Below, piece after piece: positions 16,167-25,446 of a stretch of 61,553 bases of DNA. The notes beneath the pieces were generated by a model. It did no database searches, was not told where the DNA came from, and worked only from the letters and a program-made list of their open reading frames with translations. This stretch comes from Sphingomonas sp. SCN 67-18. GTDB lineage: Bacteria; Pseudomonadota; Alphaproteobacteria; Sphingomonadales; Sphingomonadaceae. The DNA is taken from positions 1 to 61,553 of the forward strand of contig NZ_MEFG01000008.1 in the NCBI RefSeq assembly GCF_001724715.1, in the 5' to 3' direction. The number at the start of each line of letters is the position of its first letter. The first letter of the stretch is position 1. The position numbers and the translations under genes are program-made.

Positions 16167-17942
16167 TCAGCTTTCCGCCGGCCCCTCCATCCGGGCCAGC
16201 GCGCGGCGTAGTTTCAGGCCCAGCATGCGGTCGTCGCGGGCGGTCAGCAGGTGCAGGCCGCCCGGCACCGTGGCGACGGCGCGGATCCCCGCGGTGGCGA
16301 GGGCGTCTGCGGATATGGCGTCCGGGTGGCGGCAGGACAGGATGATGCGCCCGCCCGCCATCTCCACCGTCTGGACTTTCGCGGGCTTCAGGAGCGCGGC
16401 GAGCGCCGTGACGGCGGGGTCGTCGGGCAGATCGTCCGTGCTTTGCGCATGTGCGGCGGCGGGCGTTTCGCCGGTCGCCGCGCTCGCCACGGCGGTGCTG
16501 CGCCGCATGGCGGAGGCGATCTGGTCGGCCTGCGGCCCCATGACCACCTGAAGCCCGTTCTGCCCGACATGGATCACGCCGCGCGCCCCCGCCGCGCGCA
16601 GGGCGGCCTCGTCGATCTTTTCGGGATCGGCCAGGGTCAGCCGCAGCCTCGTGGTGCAGGCGTCGATGGACTGCAGGTTGCCGGCCCCGCCCAGCGCCGC
16701 CACGATGGCCGCGCCGTCACCATCCCGTCCCTGCACATGGCCCGGCGCGGCGGCGGCCTCCACGCCGTCCCGGCCCGGCGTCTTCAGGTCGAAGCGGCGG
16801 ATGCACCAGGCGAAGGCCGCATAATAGACGAGCGCATAGGCAAGCCCCACGGGCAGCAGCAACAGGGGGCGGGTCGCCAGCCCGAAATTGAGCAGATAAT
16901 CGAACAGGCCGGCGGAAAAGCCGAAGCCCAGCTTCACGTCCAGCGCGGCCATGATGACCATCGCCAGTCCGGTCAGTATCGCGTGGACGAGGAACAGCAG
17001 CGGGGCGAGGAACAGGAAGGTGAACTCGATCGGCTCGGTGACGCCGGTGAGGAACGAGGTGAGCGCCAGGCTGAGGAACAGGCCGCCCACCGCCTTGCGC
17101 CGTTCCGGCGCGGCGGCACGATACATTGCGAGGCAGGCCGCCGGCAGGCCGAACATCATCACCGGAAAGAAACCGGCCATGAACGCGCCGGCCGTGGGGT
17201 CTCCCGCGAAGAAGCGTTTCAGGTCGCCGGTCGCGCCCTGGAAATCGCCGAGCAGGAACCAGGCGAGGTTGTTCAGTATATGGTGCAGCCCGGTGACCAG
17301 CAGCAGCCGGTTGAGCAGCCCGTAGGCGAACAGCCCGGCCGATCCCGCGCCGACCACCCACCGGCTGAGCGCGTCCACCCCCGCTTCGAACCATGGAAAG
17401 CCGAGGCCGAAGGCGGCGGCGAAAGCGATGCCGACAATGCCGGCGGCGATCGGCACGAAGCGACGGCCCGCGAAGAAGCCCAGATAGGCGGGCAGGCGGA
17501 TCTCGGCGAAGCGGTTGTAGAGCGCGCCCGCGGTGAGGCCGGAGATGATCCCGGCGGGCACGCTCAGCTTGGCGATCTCCCGCGCTTTCCACGCATTGGC
17601 CGCAAGGTCGCGCGCGGCGGTATCGGCAAAGGCGGCGGTGGCGGCGGGCGGAACCGCGAGCAGCGCCTTGGCGCCTTCGGTGGCGACCAGATAGCAGACC
17701 ACGCCCGCCAGCGCCGCCGCGCCGTGATTTTCGCGCGCCAGCCCCACCGACACGCCCGCCGCGAAGATCAGGCCCAGATTGGAAAAGATCGCGTCGCCGG
17801 CCGCCGCGACGAAGGCGATGTCGAGCATGTCGGGCTGGCCGAGGCGCAGCAGCAATGCGGCGATCGGCAGGACCGCGATGGGCAGCATCAGCGCGCGGCC
17901 GAGCGGCTGCAGCTTTTCCAGCGGCGCGCTCCAGCGGCTCAT
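16167..17942 (-). CDS. nagE: PTS N-acetylglucosamine-specific EIICB
   Basis: An inner-membrane permease that imports and phosphorylates N-acetylglucosamine at carbon 6. It has 591 residues from ATG 17942, overlapping the nagF stop by four bases. The EIIC part (~1-370) has about ten helices and the GVTEPIEFTFLF signature. EIIB (~395-475) has the phospho-cysteine in SIDACTTRLRL. A further ~80-residue module at the C-terminus (QTVEMAGGRIILSCRHPDAI to MEGPAES) resembles a second, degenerate EIIB-like domain whose Cys context is not the active one. It is the last gene of the leftward GlcNAc operon. Phosphate comes from the fused EIIA of nagF. Confidence 0.93.
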   Translation of the reverse strand: MSRWSAPLEKLQPLGRALMLPIAVLPIAALLLRLGQPDMLDIAFVAAAGDAIFSNLGLIFAAGVSVGLARENHGAAALAGVVCYLVATEGAKALLAVPPAATAAFADTAARDLAANAWKAREIAKLSVPAGIISGLTAGALYNRFAEIRLPAYLGFFAGRRFVPIAAGIVGIAFAAAFGLGFPWFEAGVDALSRWVVGAGSAGLFAYGLLNRLLLVTGLHHILNNLAWFLLGDFQGATGDLKRFFAGDPTAGAFMAGFFPVMMFGLPAACLAMYRAAAPERRKAVGGLFLSLALTSFLTGVTEPIEFTFLFLAPLLFLVHAILTGLAMVIMAALDVKLGFGFSAGLFDYLLNFGLATRPLLLLPVGLAYALVYYAAFAWCIRRFDLKTPGRDGVEAAAAPGHVQGRDGDGAAIVAALGGAGNLQSIDACTTRLRLTLADPEKIDEAALRAAGARGVIHVGQNGLQVVMGPQADQIASAMRRSTAVASAATGETPAAAHAQSTDDLPDDPAVTALAALLKPAKVQTVEMAGGRIILSCRHPDAISADALATAGIRAVATVPGGLHLLTARDDRMLGLKLRRALARMEGPAES

Positions 17943-20398
17943 GCCCGCGCCTCCGCCAGCAGCGCGCGGACGGCGGCGGGGGAGGCGGCGTCCAGCGCCC
18001 GCGCCGCCAGCGCCCGGCATATCGCCATGTCGAGCGCGCGCACCGCCGCCTTCAGCGCCGGTATGGCGCCGACCGTCGCCGACAATTCGGTCACCCCCAG
18101 GCCGATCAGCAGCGGCGCGGCCAGCGGGTCGGATGCGAGGCCGCCGCACAGGCCGACCCAGCGGCCATGCGCCTGCCCGCCCGCCGCCGCCTGCGCGATC
18201 AGGCGGAGCACGGCGGGGTGCAGCGCGTCCACCTTGGCGGAGACCGCGCCATTCCCCCGGTCGCAGGCCAGGGCATATTGGGTGAGGTCGTTGGTGCCGA
18301 TCGACAGGAAATCGGCTTCGGCGGCGATCTGGTCGGCCAGCAGCGCGGCGGCGGGGGTTTCGATCATCACGCCGAGCTGGACGGGGTTTTCACGGCCGAC
18401 CGCAGCCATCGCCTGCGCCAGCATGTGCCGGACGGCGCGCAGCTCGTCGCGGTCGACGATCATCGGCAGCATGATGCGGCATTGGTCGCCCGGCACGCCG
18501 GCCAATATGGCGCGCAGCTGCGTCGCCAGCATGTCGGGCCGGGCCAGCCCCAGCCGCACCCCGCGCAGCCCCAGCGCCGGGTTCTCCTCATGTGCCTGCG
18601 GCAGATAGGGGACGGGCTTGTCGCCGCCGATATCCAGCGTGCGCACGACGAGCGGCCTGTCCCCCAGCGTCGTCGCGATACGGCTGTAGAGCGTGCGCTG
18701 CTCGTCCTCGCCGGGCGGGGTATCGCGGTCGAGAAACAGGAATTCGGTGCGCAGCAGGCCGCAGCCCTCCGCACCGGCGGCGACCGCGCCGGCTGCTTCC
18801 TCCGCCGACCCCAAATTGGCGAAAATCTCTATCCGGGTGCCGTCCGCCATCCGGCAGATGTCGCCCGCCGCCTTCAGCGCGGCGCTGCGCAACGCGCGGG
18901 CGGCGGCGATCCGCTCGCCGGCCTCGGCCAGCGCCGCGATGCCGGGCTGCGGGTCGATCCGCCCCGCATCCGCGTCGAGGATCACCGAGCGCCCGTCCGG
19001 GATGGCGAGGATATCCGGTCCGGCCGCCACCACCATCGGCACGCCCGCCGCCGCCGCCAGAATCGCGACATGCGCGGTCGGCCCGCCCGCCGCCGTGCAG
19101 ATGCCCGCAAGCCGGCTGCCGTCCAGTGCCAGGAACTGCGACGGCAGCAGGTCTTCCGCAATCAATATGGCGTGGCGGGGCAGGTCCGGCAGGGCGGGCT
19201 GTGGCTGGCCGATCAGATGGGCGATCACCTGCCGCTCCAGATCCTTCAGGTCGGCGACGCGTTCGATGAGCAGGGGGTCGCCGGTCGCCCGGATCGCGTC
19301 CGCCGCCCCGGTCAACGCCGCGCGCCAGGCAAAGGCGGCGCTGCGCCCCTCGGCGATCTGCGCGGCCGCCGCCGCCCGCAATTCCGGGTCTTCCAGCAAC
19401 GCCCGGTGCGCGTCCGCGATCGCCGCGGCGACGCCCTTGCCGCCGATGGCCCCGGCCGTCGCCGCAAGCGCGATGTCCAGCGCCGCATTTTCGGCCACGG
19501 CGCCCGCCCCGTCGCGGGGCAGATCAGGATCGGGCGCGCGCAGCTGCACGGCGACGCCGATGGCGAGGCCCGGCGACGCCGTGACCCCTTGTCCGTCCGC
19601 GCCGGCATCGACGCGCGGTGCCGGGGGTTGGTTGTCATCCGCCGCATCGTCGCCGAAATGCCGTTCGGCAAAGGCGGCGAGCGCGTCCAGCGCGGCCGCG
19701 CCGTCCGGGCCGGCGGCGTGCGCCGTCACGGTGTCGCCGCGACGCGCGCCGAGGCCGAGCAGGGCGACGGTGCTGCGCGCATTGGCGCTGCGCTCGCCAT
19801 GTTCGATCGTCACCGAGGCGACATAGGGTTTCAGCAGGGCGACGATGCGCGCGGCGGGGCGGGCGTGGATGCCGTGGGGCGCGACGATCGGTATGGCGCG
19901 GGAGAAGCGGGCGGCGGAGATGCCCGGATCGTCCGGGCGCGCCGGGCCGGTGACGGTCGCCACGGGATCGCCCGCCGCGACCCTGCGTCCGGGCCGGTCG
20001 ATCCGCACCACGGCCCCGTCGCTGGCGGCGACCAGCGGGGTGATCATGTCCTTGGCCGCGCGCGCGACGGCATCGAGATCGAAGGCGATCAGCAGTTCGC
20101 CGGCGCGGACCTGATCGCCCGGCGCCACGCGGGGCGTGAACCCGCTGCCGGCCAGTGCCACCGTTTCCAGCCCGATGTGGATCAGCAGTTCGACGCCGTT
20201 GTCGAGCGCCAGGGTGACGGCGTGGCCGCTTGCGGGAACGGCGATCACCCGCCCGTCCGCCGGCGCGCGCAACGCGCCTTCCACCGGGTCTATGGCCAGC
20301 CCTGCGCCCATCATCCGCCCGGCGAAGACGGGATCGGGCACCTCGTCCAGCGCCGCCAGCCAGCCCGCGCAGGGCGCGTGGAGCACCACCGCGTTCAT
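17939..20398 (-). CDS. nagF: PTS EIIA-HPr-enzyme I fusion (multiphosphoryl transfer protein)
   Basis: One 819-residue cytoplasmic protein carries the whole soluble phosphorelay from PEP. EIIA(Glc type) spans ~1-150 with active H74 (LLIHIGLE). HPr spans ~165-255 with H178 in HGIHARPAA. Enzyme I spans ~270-819 with H443 (GGPTAHVAIL), R/E motifs of the PEP-binding barrel (LLRTEFLFLDRD, GTNDLTQYALACDRG) and Cys in GLCGGLASD, where the usual form is CGEMAGD. The start is ATG 20398, four bases overlapping the hexosaminidase stop. The longer open frame upstream is antisense noise. It is homologous in layout to Pseudomonas NagF and makes the GlcNAc PTS independent of general PTS proteins. Confidence 0.94.
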   Translation of the reverse strand: MNAVVLHAPCAGWLAALDEVPDPVFAGRMMGAGLAIDPVEGALRAPADGRVIAVPASGHAVTLALDNGVELLIHIGLETVALAGSGFTPRVAPGDQVRAGELLIAFDLDAVARAAKDMITPLVAASDGAVVRIDRPGRRVAAGDPVATVTGPARPDDPGISAARFSRAIPIVAPHGIHARPAARIVALLKPYVASVTIEHGERSANARSTVALLGLGARRGDTVTAHAAGPDGAAALDALAAFAERHFGDDAADDNQPPAPRVDAGADGQGVTASPGLAIGVAVQLRAPDPDLPRDGAGAVAENAALDIALAATAGAIGGKGVAAAIADAHRALLEDPELRAAAAAQIAEGRSAAFAWRAALTGAADAIRATGDPLLIERVADLKDLERQVIAHLIGQPQPALPDLPRHAILIAEDLLPSQFLALDGSRLAGICTAAGGPTAHVAILAAAAGVPMVVAAGPDILAIPDGRSVILDADAGRIDPQPGIAALAEAGERIAAARALRSAALKAAGDICRMADGTRIEIFANLGSAEEAAGAVAAGAEGCGLLRTEFLFLDRDTPPGEDEQRTLYSRIATTLGDRPLVVRTLDIGGDKPVPYLPQAHEENPALGLRGVRLGLARPDMLATQLRAILAGVPGDQCRIMLPMIVDRDELRAVRHMLAQAMAAVGRENPVQLGVMIETPAAALLADQIAAEADFLSIGTNDLTQYALACDRGNGAVSAKVDALHPAVLRLIAQAAAGGQAHGRWVGLCGGLASDPLAAPLLIGLGVTELSATVGAIPALKAAVRALDMAICRALAARALDAASPAAVRALLAEARA

Positions 20399-22437
20399 CG
20401 CGGCTCCAGCGCGACGGCGTCGAGCGCCCACATCGGGCTGACCCCCCTTGCGGTATAGGTGATGCACAGGTCCGTCCGGCGCGCGCGTGTGGGCGCGACC
20501 GCCGCCTCCAGCCGGGTCAGGCCGGGATTGTCGCGGGCCGGGGCGAGCGGGAGCACCGCGATCCGCCGGCCCTTGCAGCCGCCGGCGCGCACCTCGAACT
20601 CCCCGTCCGGCGTGGCGGGCGGGCGGAAGCGGATCTTGTCCAGATCGACGCCGATCTGGAAATTGAAGGGAATCTGGCCGACCGAAAGGCTGATCCGCCC
20701 GGCCCCGGCCAGCGGCGCGCCGCGCCAGATCCAGCAGGGGTTGAGGATGTCGGTGAGGAAATGGGCGCGCGGCCCTTGCGCGGGATAATCGTCCTCCAGG
20801 TCGAGCAGGATGCCGCCGGTGCAGCTTTCCAGCTGCCGGCTGGTGCGCGCCAGCGGCGCGAGCGGCGGCGCATCGGCAAAGGCGCTGTCCGCCGCCTTGA
20901 GCCCCAGCGGCGCCATCCGCGCCAGCTGCGGCTTCAGGCGGGAGAGGAAATCCGCATAATCCTTGCCGCCCGCCGGCGACCAGCCGATTTCCGCCACCGC
21001 CGCGGCGCGCGGGAACAGCATCCACGCGGCCCGCGCCTCGGTGCGGACATGCTCGGTCCATAAATTGCCCTGCACCCCCATGATGTGGCGGTGCTGGTCC
21101 GGCGTCAGCGCGGCGGGTGCGAGATCGAAGGCATAGACGTCGGCAAGCGTCACCGGCGCGCCGCGCCCCGGCGGCTCGTCAGGCCCGGTGCCCTGGCGAT
21201 GATCGAAATAAAGGGTGGGCGCGGCGCTCAGGATCGCATCGTGCCCGGCCCGGGCGGCGGTGACCGCGCCGTCCACGCCCCGCCATGACATGACGACGGC
21301 GTCAGCGGGCACGCCGCCTTCCAATATCTCGTCCCAGCCGATCATCCGGCGGCCATGCCCGGCCAGATAATTGCCGATCCGCGCCATGAACCAGCCCTGC
21401 AGGGCATTCTCGTCGGCGAGGCCCAGCGCCCTGATCCGCGCCTGCGTGGCGGGATCGGCCTTCCACTGCTCCTTGGTCGCTTCGTCCCCGCCAAGGTGGA
21501 TCCAGGGCGAGGGGAACAGCGCCATCACCTCGTCCAGCACATCCTGCAGGAAGGCGAAGGTCGCATCGTCGCTGTTGTAGAGCCACGGGAATACCCCCCA
21601 GTCCGACCAGACGCCCTCGGGCAGCGGCACGCCCATGCCCAGCGCGGGATAGGCGCGGATCGCGGCGGTGGCGTGGCCCGGCATCTCGATTTCGGGGATG
21701 ATGACGATGCCGCGCGCGCCGGCATAGGCGACGATGTCGCGGATCTCCGGCTGGCTGTAGAAACCGCCGGTCGGCGGCAGCGGCGGGGCGCCGGGCGCCA
21801 CGGCCGGGCTGCGCCAGGCGGATATGCCGGTCAGCTCCGGATATTTGCGGATCTCGATGCGCCAGCCCTGATCGTCCACCAGATGCCAGTGCAGGCGGTT
21901 GAGCTTGTTTGCGGCCATCCAGTCGATCAGGTGCTTCACGAAGGCGGGCGACTGGAAATGGCGGGCGCTGTCCAGCATCACCCCGCGCCAGCCGAAGCGC
22001 GGCGCATCTTCGATCGTCATATAGGGCAGGGGGCCGGGCGTGCCGGCGAGCTGCCACAGGGTGACCGCGCCATAGAGCAGCCCGCTGTCGTCGCTGGCGG
22101 AGACGGTCGCGCCGTCCGCGTCGATGCGCAGGCGATAACCCTCAGCCGCGAGGCCCGGCGTGCGGGCGAAGCGGATGGCCGGGCCGTCCGCGCGCGGCAC
22201 CGGGGCTTGCAGCGGCCGCCCCGCCGCCGCCATCCATTCGGCAAGGCGCAGCGCGGCGTTCCGCGCGCCGCCGTCGTCCGCCGCGGCGACCAGCGGCGTC
22301 GCCGCCGTCAGGTCGAACCGCCCGGCCTGGACGGCGATGTGGGCGGGCCGGGGCAGCAGCGCGGGGGCGTCCGCCGCCGCGGCCGGCGCCGCCCAGGCCA
22401 GCAGGGCGGGGAGAAAAAGGAAAGCGCGTCCGGTCAC
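20395..22437 (-). CDS. beta-N-acetylhexosaminidase, GH20, secreted
   Basis: Releases GlcNAc from chitooligosaccharide ends, probably in the periplasm. It has 680 residues from GTG 22437; TTG 22443 is the alternative start. A signal peptide (FLFLPALLAWAAPAAAA) is followed by a GH20b domain (~25-145) and the catalytic barrel (~148-500), with HWHLVDDQGWR, IPEIEMPGHA and the D318-E319 catalytic pair (HLGGDEATK), then a ~150-residue beta-rich C-terminal domain. It lies between the TBDR and the PTS genes in one leftward unit. This fits the order uptake of oligosaccharide, trimming, then import of the monosaccharide. Confidence 0.94.
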   Translation of the reverse strand: MTGRAFLFLPALLAWAAPAAAADAPALLPRPAHIAVQAGRFDLTAATPLVAAADDGGARNAALRLAEWMAAAGRPLQAPVPRADGPAIRFARTPGLAAEGYRLRIDADGATVSASDDSGLLYGAVTLWQLAGTPGPLPYMTIEDAPRFGWRGVMLDSARHFQSPAFVKHLIDWMAANKLNRLHWHLVDDQGWRIEIRKYPELTGISAWRSPAVAPGAPPLPPTGGFYSQPEIRDIVAYAGARGIVIIPEIEMPGHATAAIRAYPALGMGVPLPEGVWSDWGVFPWLYNSDDATFAFLQDVLDEVMALFPSPWIHLGGDEATKEQWKADPATQARIRALGLADENALQGWFMARIGNYLAGHGRRMIGWDEILEGGVPADAVVMSWRGVDGAVTAARAGHDAILSAAPTLYFDHRQGTGPDEPPGRGAPVTLADVYAFDLAPAALTPDQHRHIMGVQGNLWTEHVRTEARAAWMLFPRAAAVAEIGWSPAGGKDYADFLSRLKPQLARMAPLGLKAADSAFADAPPLAPLARTSRQLESCTGGILLDLEDDYPAQGPRAHFLTDILNPCWIWRGAPLAGAGRISLSVGQIPFNFQIGVDLDKIRFRPPATPDGEFEVRAGGCKGRRIAVLPLAPARDNPGLTRLEAAVAPTRARRTDLCITYTARGVSPMWALDAVALEPR

Positions 22438-22511
22438 GGCCAATCCTGCGCCAGAGGAATCATCTTCCGTCGTAACGGGATGCGCGGGCTGCGCAAGGCG
22501 GCGAAATGGGG

Positions 22512-22536
22512 CGGGCGCCGCGGGTGGCGGCGCCCG
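22512..22536 (-). other. intercistronic hairpin between TBDR and hexosaminidase genes
   Basis: A perfect 9-bp inverted repeat CGGGCGCCG / CGGCGCCCG has a 7-base loop and lies just after the TBDR stop on the minus strand. No U tract follows. It is more likely a partial terminator or an RNA-stabilising hairpin that keeps TBDR mRNA more abundant than the downstream enzymes. Confidence 0.5.
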
Positions 22537-22548
22537 GCAGGGGGAGGA

Positions 22549-25227
22549 TCAGAAGCGGAAGCGCGCGCCGACATAGAATTGCCGGCCATTGTCGTAGATG
22601 GCGCGCGGCCTGTCGGGCGTGCCCGAATATTGGATGACCTTCTCGTTGGTCAGGTTCACCGCGTCGGCGGTCAGCGCGACATTGGGGGTGATGTTGACGC
22701 TCAGCGATGCATCCACCGATTCCAGCGCATGTTCGTTCAGCGGCGCGTTGCGATCGATATCGATGAAGAATTTCGACCGGTAGGTGTAGGAGACGCGTGC
22801 GCTGAGCAGCGTATTTTCGAAATAGCCGGTCAGGCTGCCGGTATGCTTGCTGTTGTCGGGGATCGGATCACCGTTGTTCGCCTTCGCATCCGAATAGGTG
22901 TAGCTGGCGATGACGCCGAACCCGCCCCATAGCGGCCGGGAGACCTGCAGCTCGATGCCCTTGTTGGTGCCGCCCTGGCCGTTTGACGGCCGGTTGATGT
23001 CATAGGGGCAGCTGAACAGATTGGGGTTGCCCCCGGCAATCGGCGTGCAGGACGCCGGCTGGGTGCCGATGACGTCGAACTGGGTGGGGAAGCTCTCGGT
23101 TGTCGTCTGGTTGACGATGTAGCTCAATATATCCTTGTAGAACAAAGCGGCGGCGACGATGGTCTGGCGGTCCGGATACCATTCGAACGACACGTCATAC
23201 TGGTTGGCGCGGAACGGCTTCAGCGCCGGATTGCCGCCCGATCCGCTGAGCGTGGTGCCGTTCAGGTTCACGCCGGGGGCGATCTTGGCGAAATCGGGCC
23301 GGGCCACCGTGCGGCCGGCGGCGAAGCGCAGCACCATCTGGTCGCTCAGATCGACCGACAGGTTGGCACTGGGCAGCACGTCCGTATAGGAGGATTTGAT
23401 GGTGATCGGCGTATAATCGCCGAACGGGCTGGTGTTGGTGGGGTTGGGCGCACCCAGCAGGTTGCCGTTGGCGGTCTGGTCCGTGCGGACCACGCGCACG
23501 CCGACATTGCCCTTCCAGCCGTCGCCGCCGAACTTGGCCATGCCATATCCGCCATAGGCCTTTTCGTTGATCGAGAAGGTGGCGCTGGCGACGAGGAAGC
23601 GGGCGCGGTTGGCATCCGGCTGGGCGGCATAGATGCGCTCCAGCGTCGCCTGGTCGACCATCCAGTAATCGCGCAGCGTGCCGCCCGATGCGATGTTCTT
23701 CAGGAAATCCGACGGGGTGGAGGCGCCGGCGGAGAAATCGGCCACCGTGCAGGGCGCGCTGCCGCAGGTGAGGCCGGGCACGAACACCCCGCCATTGGTG
23801 CTGAGCCACAGCGCCGAGCGGTCATGATCGGTATATTTGACGCCGAACTGGAGGGCGTTCACCGGCCCCCAGTCCACCGTCTGCTCAATGTCAGCGTAGA
23901 GATATTTCTCTTCGTCGCTGCTGCGAACCGTGGGCTTGCGGCCGAAATCGATCCCCATCCCGGCGGGCGACGTGGCGTCGGGCGACAGGATGGTGACGGA
24001 CGGGGCCTGCGTCCTCAAATCGAAGGAAAAGGAACCCGGCGCGGCGGATTCGAAGAAGGATTCGTTGACCGTGTTGCCGCGCGCCTTGGTCCAGCCCGCC
24101 TTCAGGTGCAGGGTGGTGGCGTCCATCGGGCGGTATTTGATGTCGAGATCGGCCGATTTCGTTTCGGCGAGCGACTGGCGGCTGATCGCGTCATACACCA
24201 CGCCGCGGCTGTCGGGCAGCGACGTCACGGTTCCCGCGACCAGCGTTCCATTCTCGACCACCGGGTTGGCGACAGTGCCGCCGTCGCCCAGCGCGCGGCC
24301 CGCCCAGGCCAGATAGTTGAGGTTGAAATTATTCGCGTTGAAGCGCGAATAAAGGCCGGTCAGATTGACCTCGAGCGCGTCGGACGGGCGGAACTGGATG
24401 CCGATATTGCCGCCATAGCGTTCGCGGTTCTGCTGGAACAGCGCCGATCCGATCAGCGTCGGGATCTGCACCGACTGCCCGGCCAGCGTATAGGCCTGAT
24501 AGCCGAGCGTCTCCACGCCGTCGCGCCGGGTCTGGCGCTTCTGGTACAGGCCGCTGACCAGGATGCCGAAGGTCTCGTCGGCATTCTTCCAGCTGAACAG
24601 CGCGGATGCCTGCGGATCGAACTTCTTCGACCGTTCGGAATAGACGCCCTGGATGGAACCCGTGGCGGTGAAGGCCTTCAGGTCCAGCGGATTGCGCGTG
24701 CGCACGTTGATGGTGCCGCCGACGCCGCCTTCCTCGACATCGGCCTGCGGGCTTTTATAGACCTCGAGCTGGCCGACGATGTCGGACGGGAGGATGAGAT
24801 AGTTGAAGCTGCGGGTGGCATTGAGCTGATCGAGGATGAACCAGTCGGCGGTCGCGACCGAATGGCCGTTGAGCAGCGTCTTGGTCAGATTGGCGGCCGT
24901 GCCGCGCAGCGACACCCGCTCCCCTTCGCCGAATTCGCGGTTGATGACGATGCCGGGAATGCGCTGCAGCGATTCGGCGACGTTCTTGTCCGGGAACTTG
25001 CCGATGTCCTCCGCGCTGATCACGTCGGCGATCACGCCCAGCTCGCGCTTGGCATCGATGGACGCGGCCTGCGATGCGCGGATGCCGGTGACGACGATCA
25101 CGTCGTCGTCACCCGTGGCCGAATCGGCGGGCGCGCTGCTTTGCCCATGGGCCGCGCCGGCCAGGAACAGGCCGGTCATCAACGCCGTGAAGCTGGCGGA
25201 GCGCGTAAGGATGCTACGGGTGGTCAT
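22549..25227 (-). CDS. TonB-dependent receptor for GlcNAc/chitooligosaccharides
   Basis: An 892-residue outer-membrane receptor. It has a signal peptide (MTTRSILTRSASFTALMTG to AAHGQ), a TonB box DDVIVVTGIRAS (~41), and a plug with FPDKNVAESLQRIPGI and RVSLRGTAANLTKTLLNG. This is the plug style of the large Caulobacter/Xanthomonas carbohydrate receptors. The barrel ends in the aromatic strand QFYVGARFRF. It is the first gene of the leftward GlcNAc unit, which is why chitooligosaccharide is the likely substrate. It is divergent from the GntR regulator and probably repressed by it through the ATTGGTATCA elements. Confidence 0.93.
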   Translation of the reverse strand: MTTRSILTRSASFTALMTGLFLAGAAHGQSSAPADSATGDDDVIVVTGIRASQAASIDAKRELGVIADVISAEDIGKFPDKNVAESLQRIPGIVINREFGEGERVSLRGTAANLTKTLLNGHSVATADWFILDQLNATRSFNYLILPSDIVGQLEVYKSPQADVEEGGVGGTINVRTRNPLDLKAFTATGSIQGVYSERSKKFDPQASALFSWKNADETFGILVSGLYQKRQTRRDGVETLGYQAYTLAGQSVQIPTLIGSALFQQNRERYGGNIGIQFRPSDALEVNLTGLYSRFNANNFNLNYLAWAGRALGDGGTVANPVVENGTLVAGTVTSLPDSRGVVYDAISRQSLAETKSADLDIKYRPMDATTLHLKAGWTKARGNTVNESFFESAAPGSFSFDLRTQAPSVTILSPDATSPAGMGIDFGRKPTVRSSDEEKYLYADIEQTVDWGPVNALQFGVKYTDHDRSALWLSTNGGVFVPGLTCGSAPCTVADFSAGASTPSDFLKNIASGGTLRDYWMVDQATLERIYAAQPDANRARFLVASATFSINEKAYGGYGMAKFGGDGWKGNVGVRVVRTDQTANGNLLGAPNPTNTSPFGDYTPITIKSSYTDVLPSANLSVDLSDQMVLRFAAGRTVARPDFAKIAPGVNLNGTTLSGSGGNPALKPFRANQYDVSFEWYPDRQTIVAAALFYKDILSYIVNQTTTESFPTQFDVIGTQPASCTPIAGGNPNLFSCPYDINRPSNGQGGTNKGIELQVSRPLWGGFGVIASYTYSDAKANNGDPIPDNSKHTGSLTGYFENTLLSARVSYTYRSKFFIDIDRNAPLNEHALESVDASLSVNITPNVALTADAVNLTNEKVIQYSGTPDRPRAIYDNGRQFYVGARFRF

Positions 25228-25301
25228 GGCTCATAATCCCCTCTTTCCCACTTGGCGGGCTGGCCAATCCCTTCTTACAACGCGGGTTCGCATGACCAGT
25301 T

Positions 25302-25412
25302 TGATACCAATAACAAGACCATCTCGCTATTTTATCCTTCCGTCAATACCATTTCTGATATTTTTACGGAGAATGGCGAATTCAACTTGCAATAGGTATT
25401 CGATTGGTATCA
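25302..25412. promoter_or_regulatory. candidate NagR operators in the divergent GlcNAc promoter
   Basis: TGATACCAAT (25302-25311) and its exact inverse ATTGGTATCA (25403-25412) flank two weaker relatives, CAATACCATT (25344-25353) and AATAGGTATT (25391-25400). They sit in the only AT-rich stretch between the TBDR and GntR genes. GntR/HutC-type GlcNAc regulators often bind TGGT...ACCA-type sites, so these are good candidates. Confidence 0.6.
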
Positions 25413-25446
25413 TATCTTCAAAACGCAACGGCAAGAGGGGGGCTGG

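Noticed and set aside
16251-20458. Very long plus-strand open frames (785 and 867 codons) opposite nagE and nagF
   Set aside because: Antisense shadows of GC-rich coding DNA: Arg/Gly/Pro/His-rich composition, no domains, and they cross several real gene boundaries.
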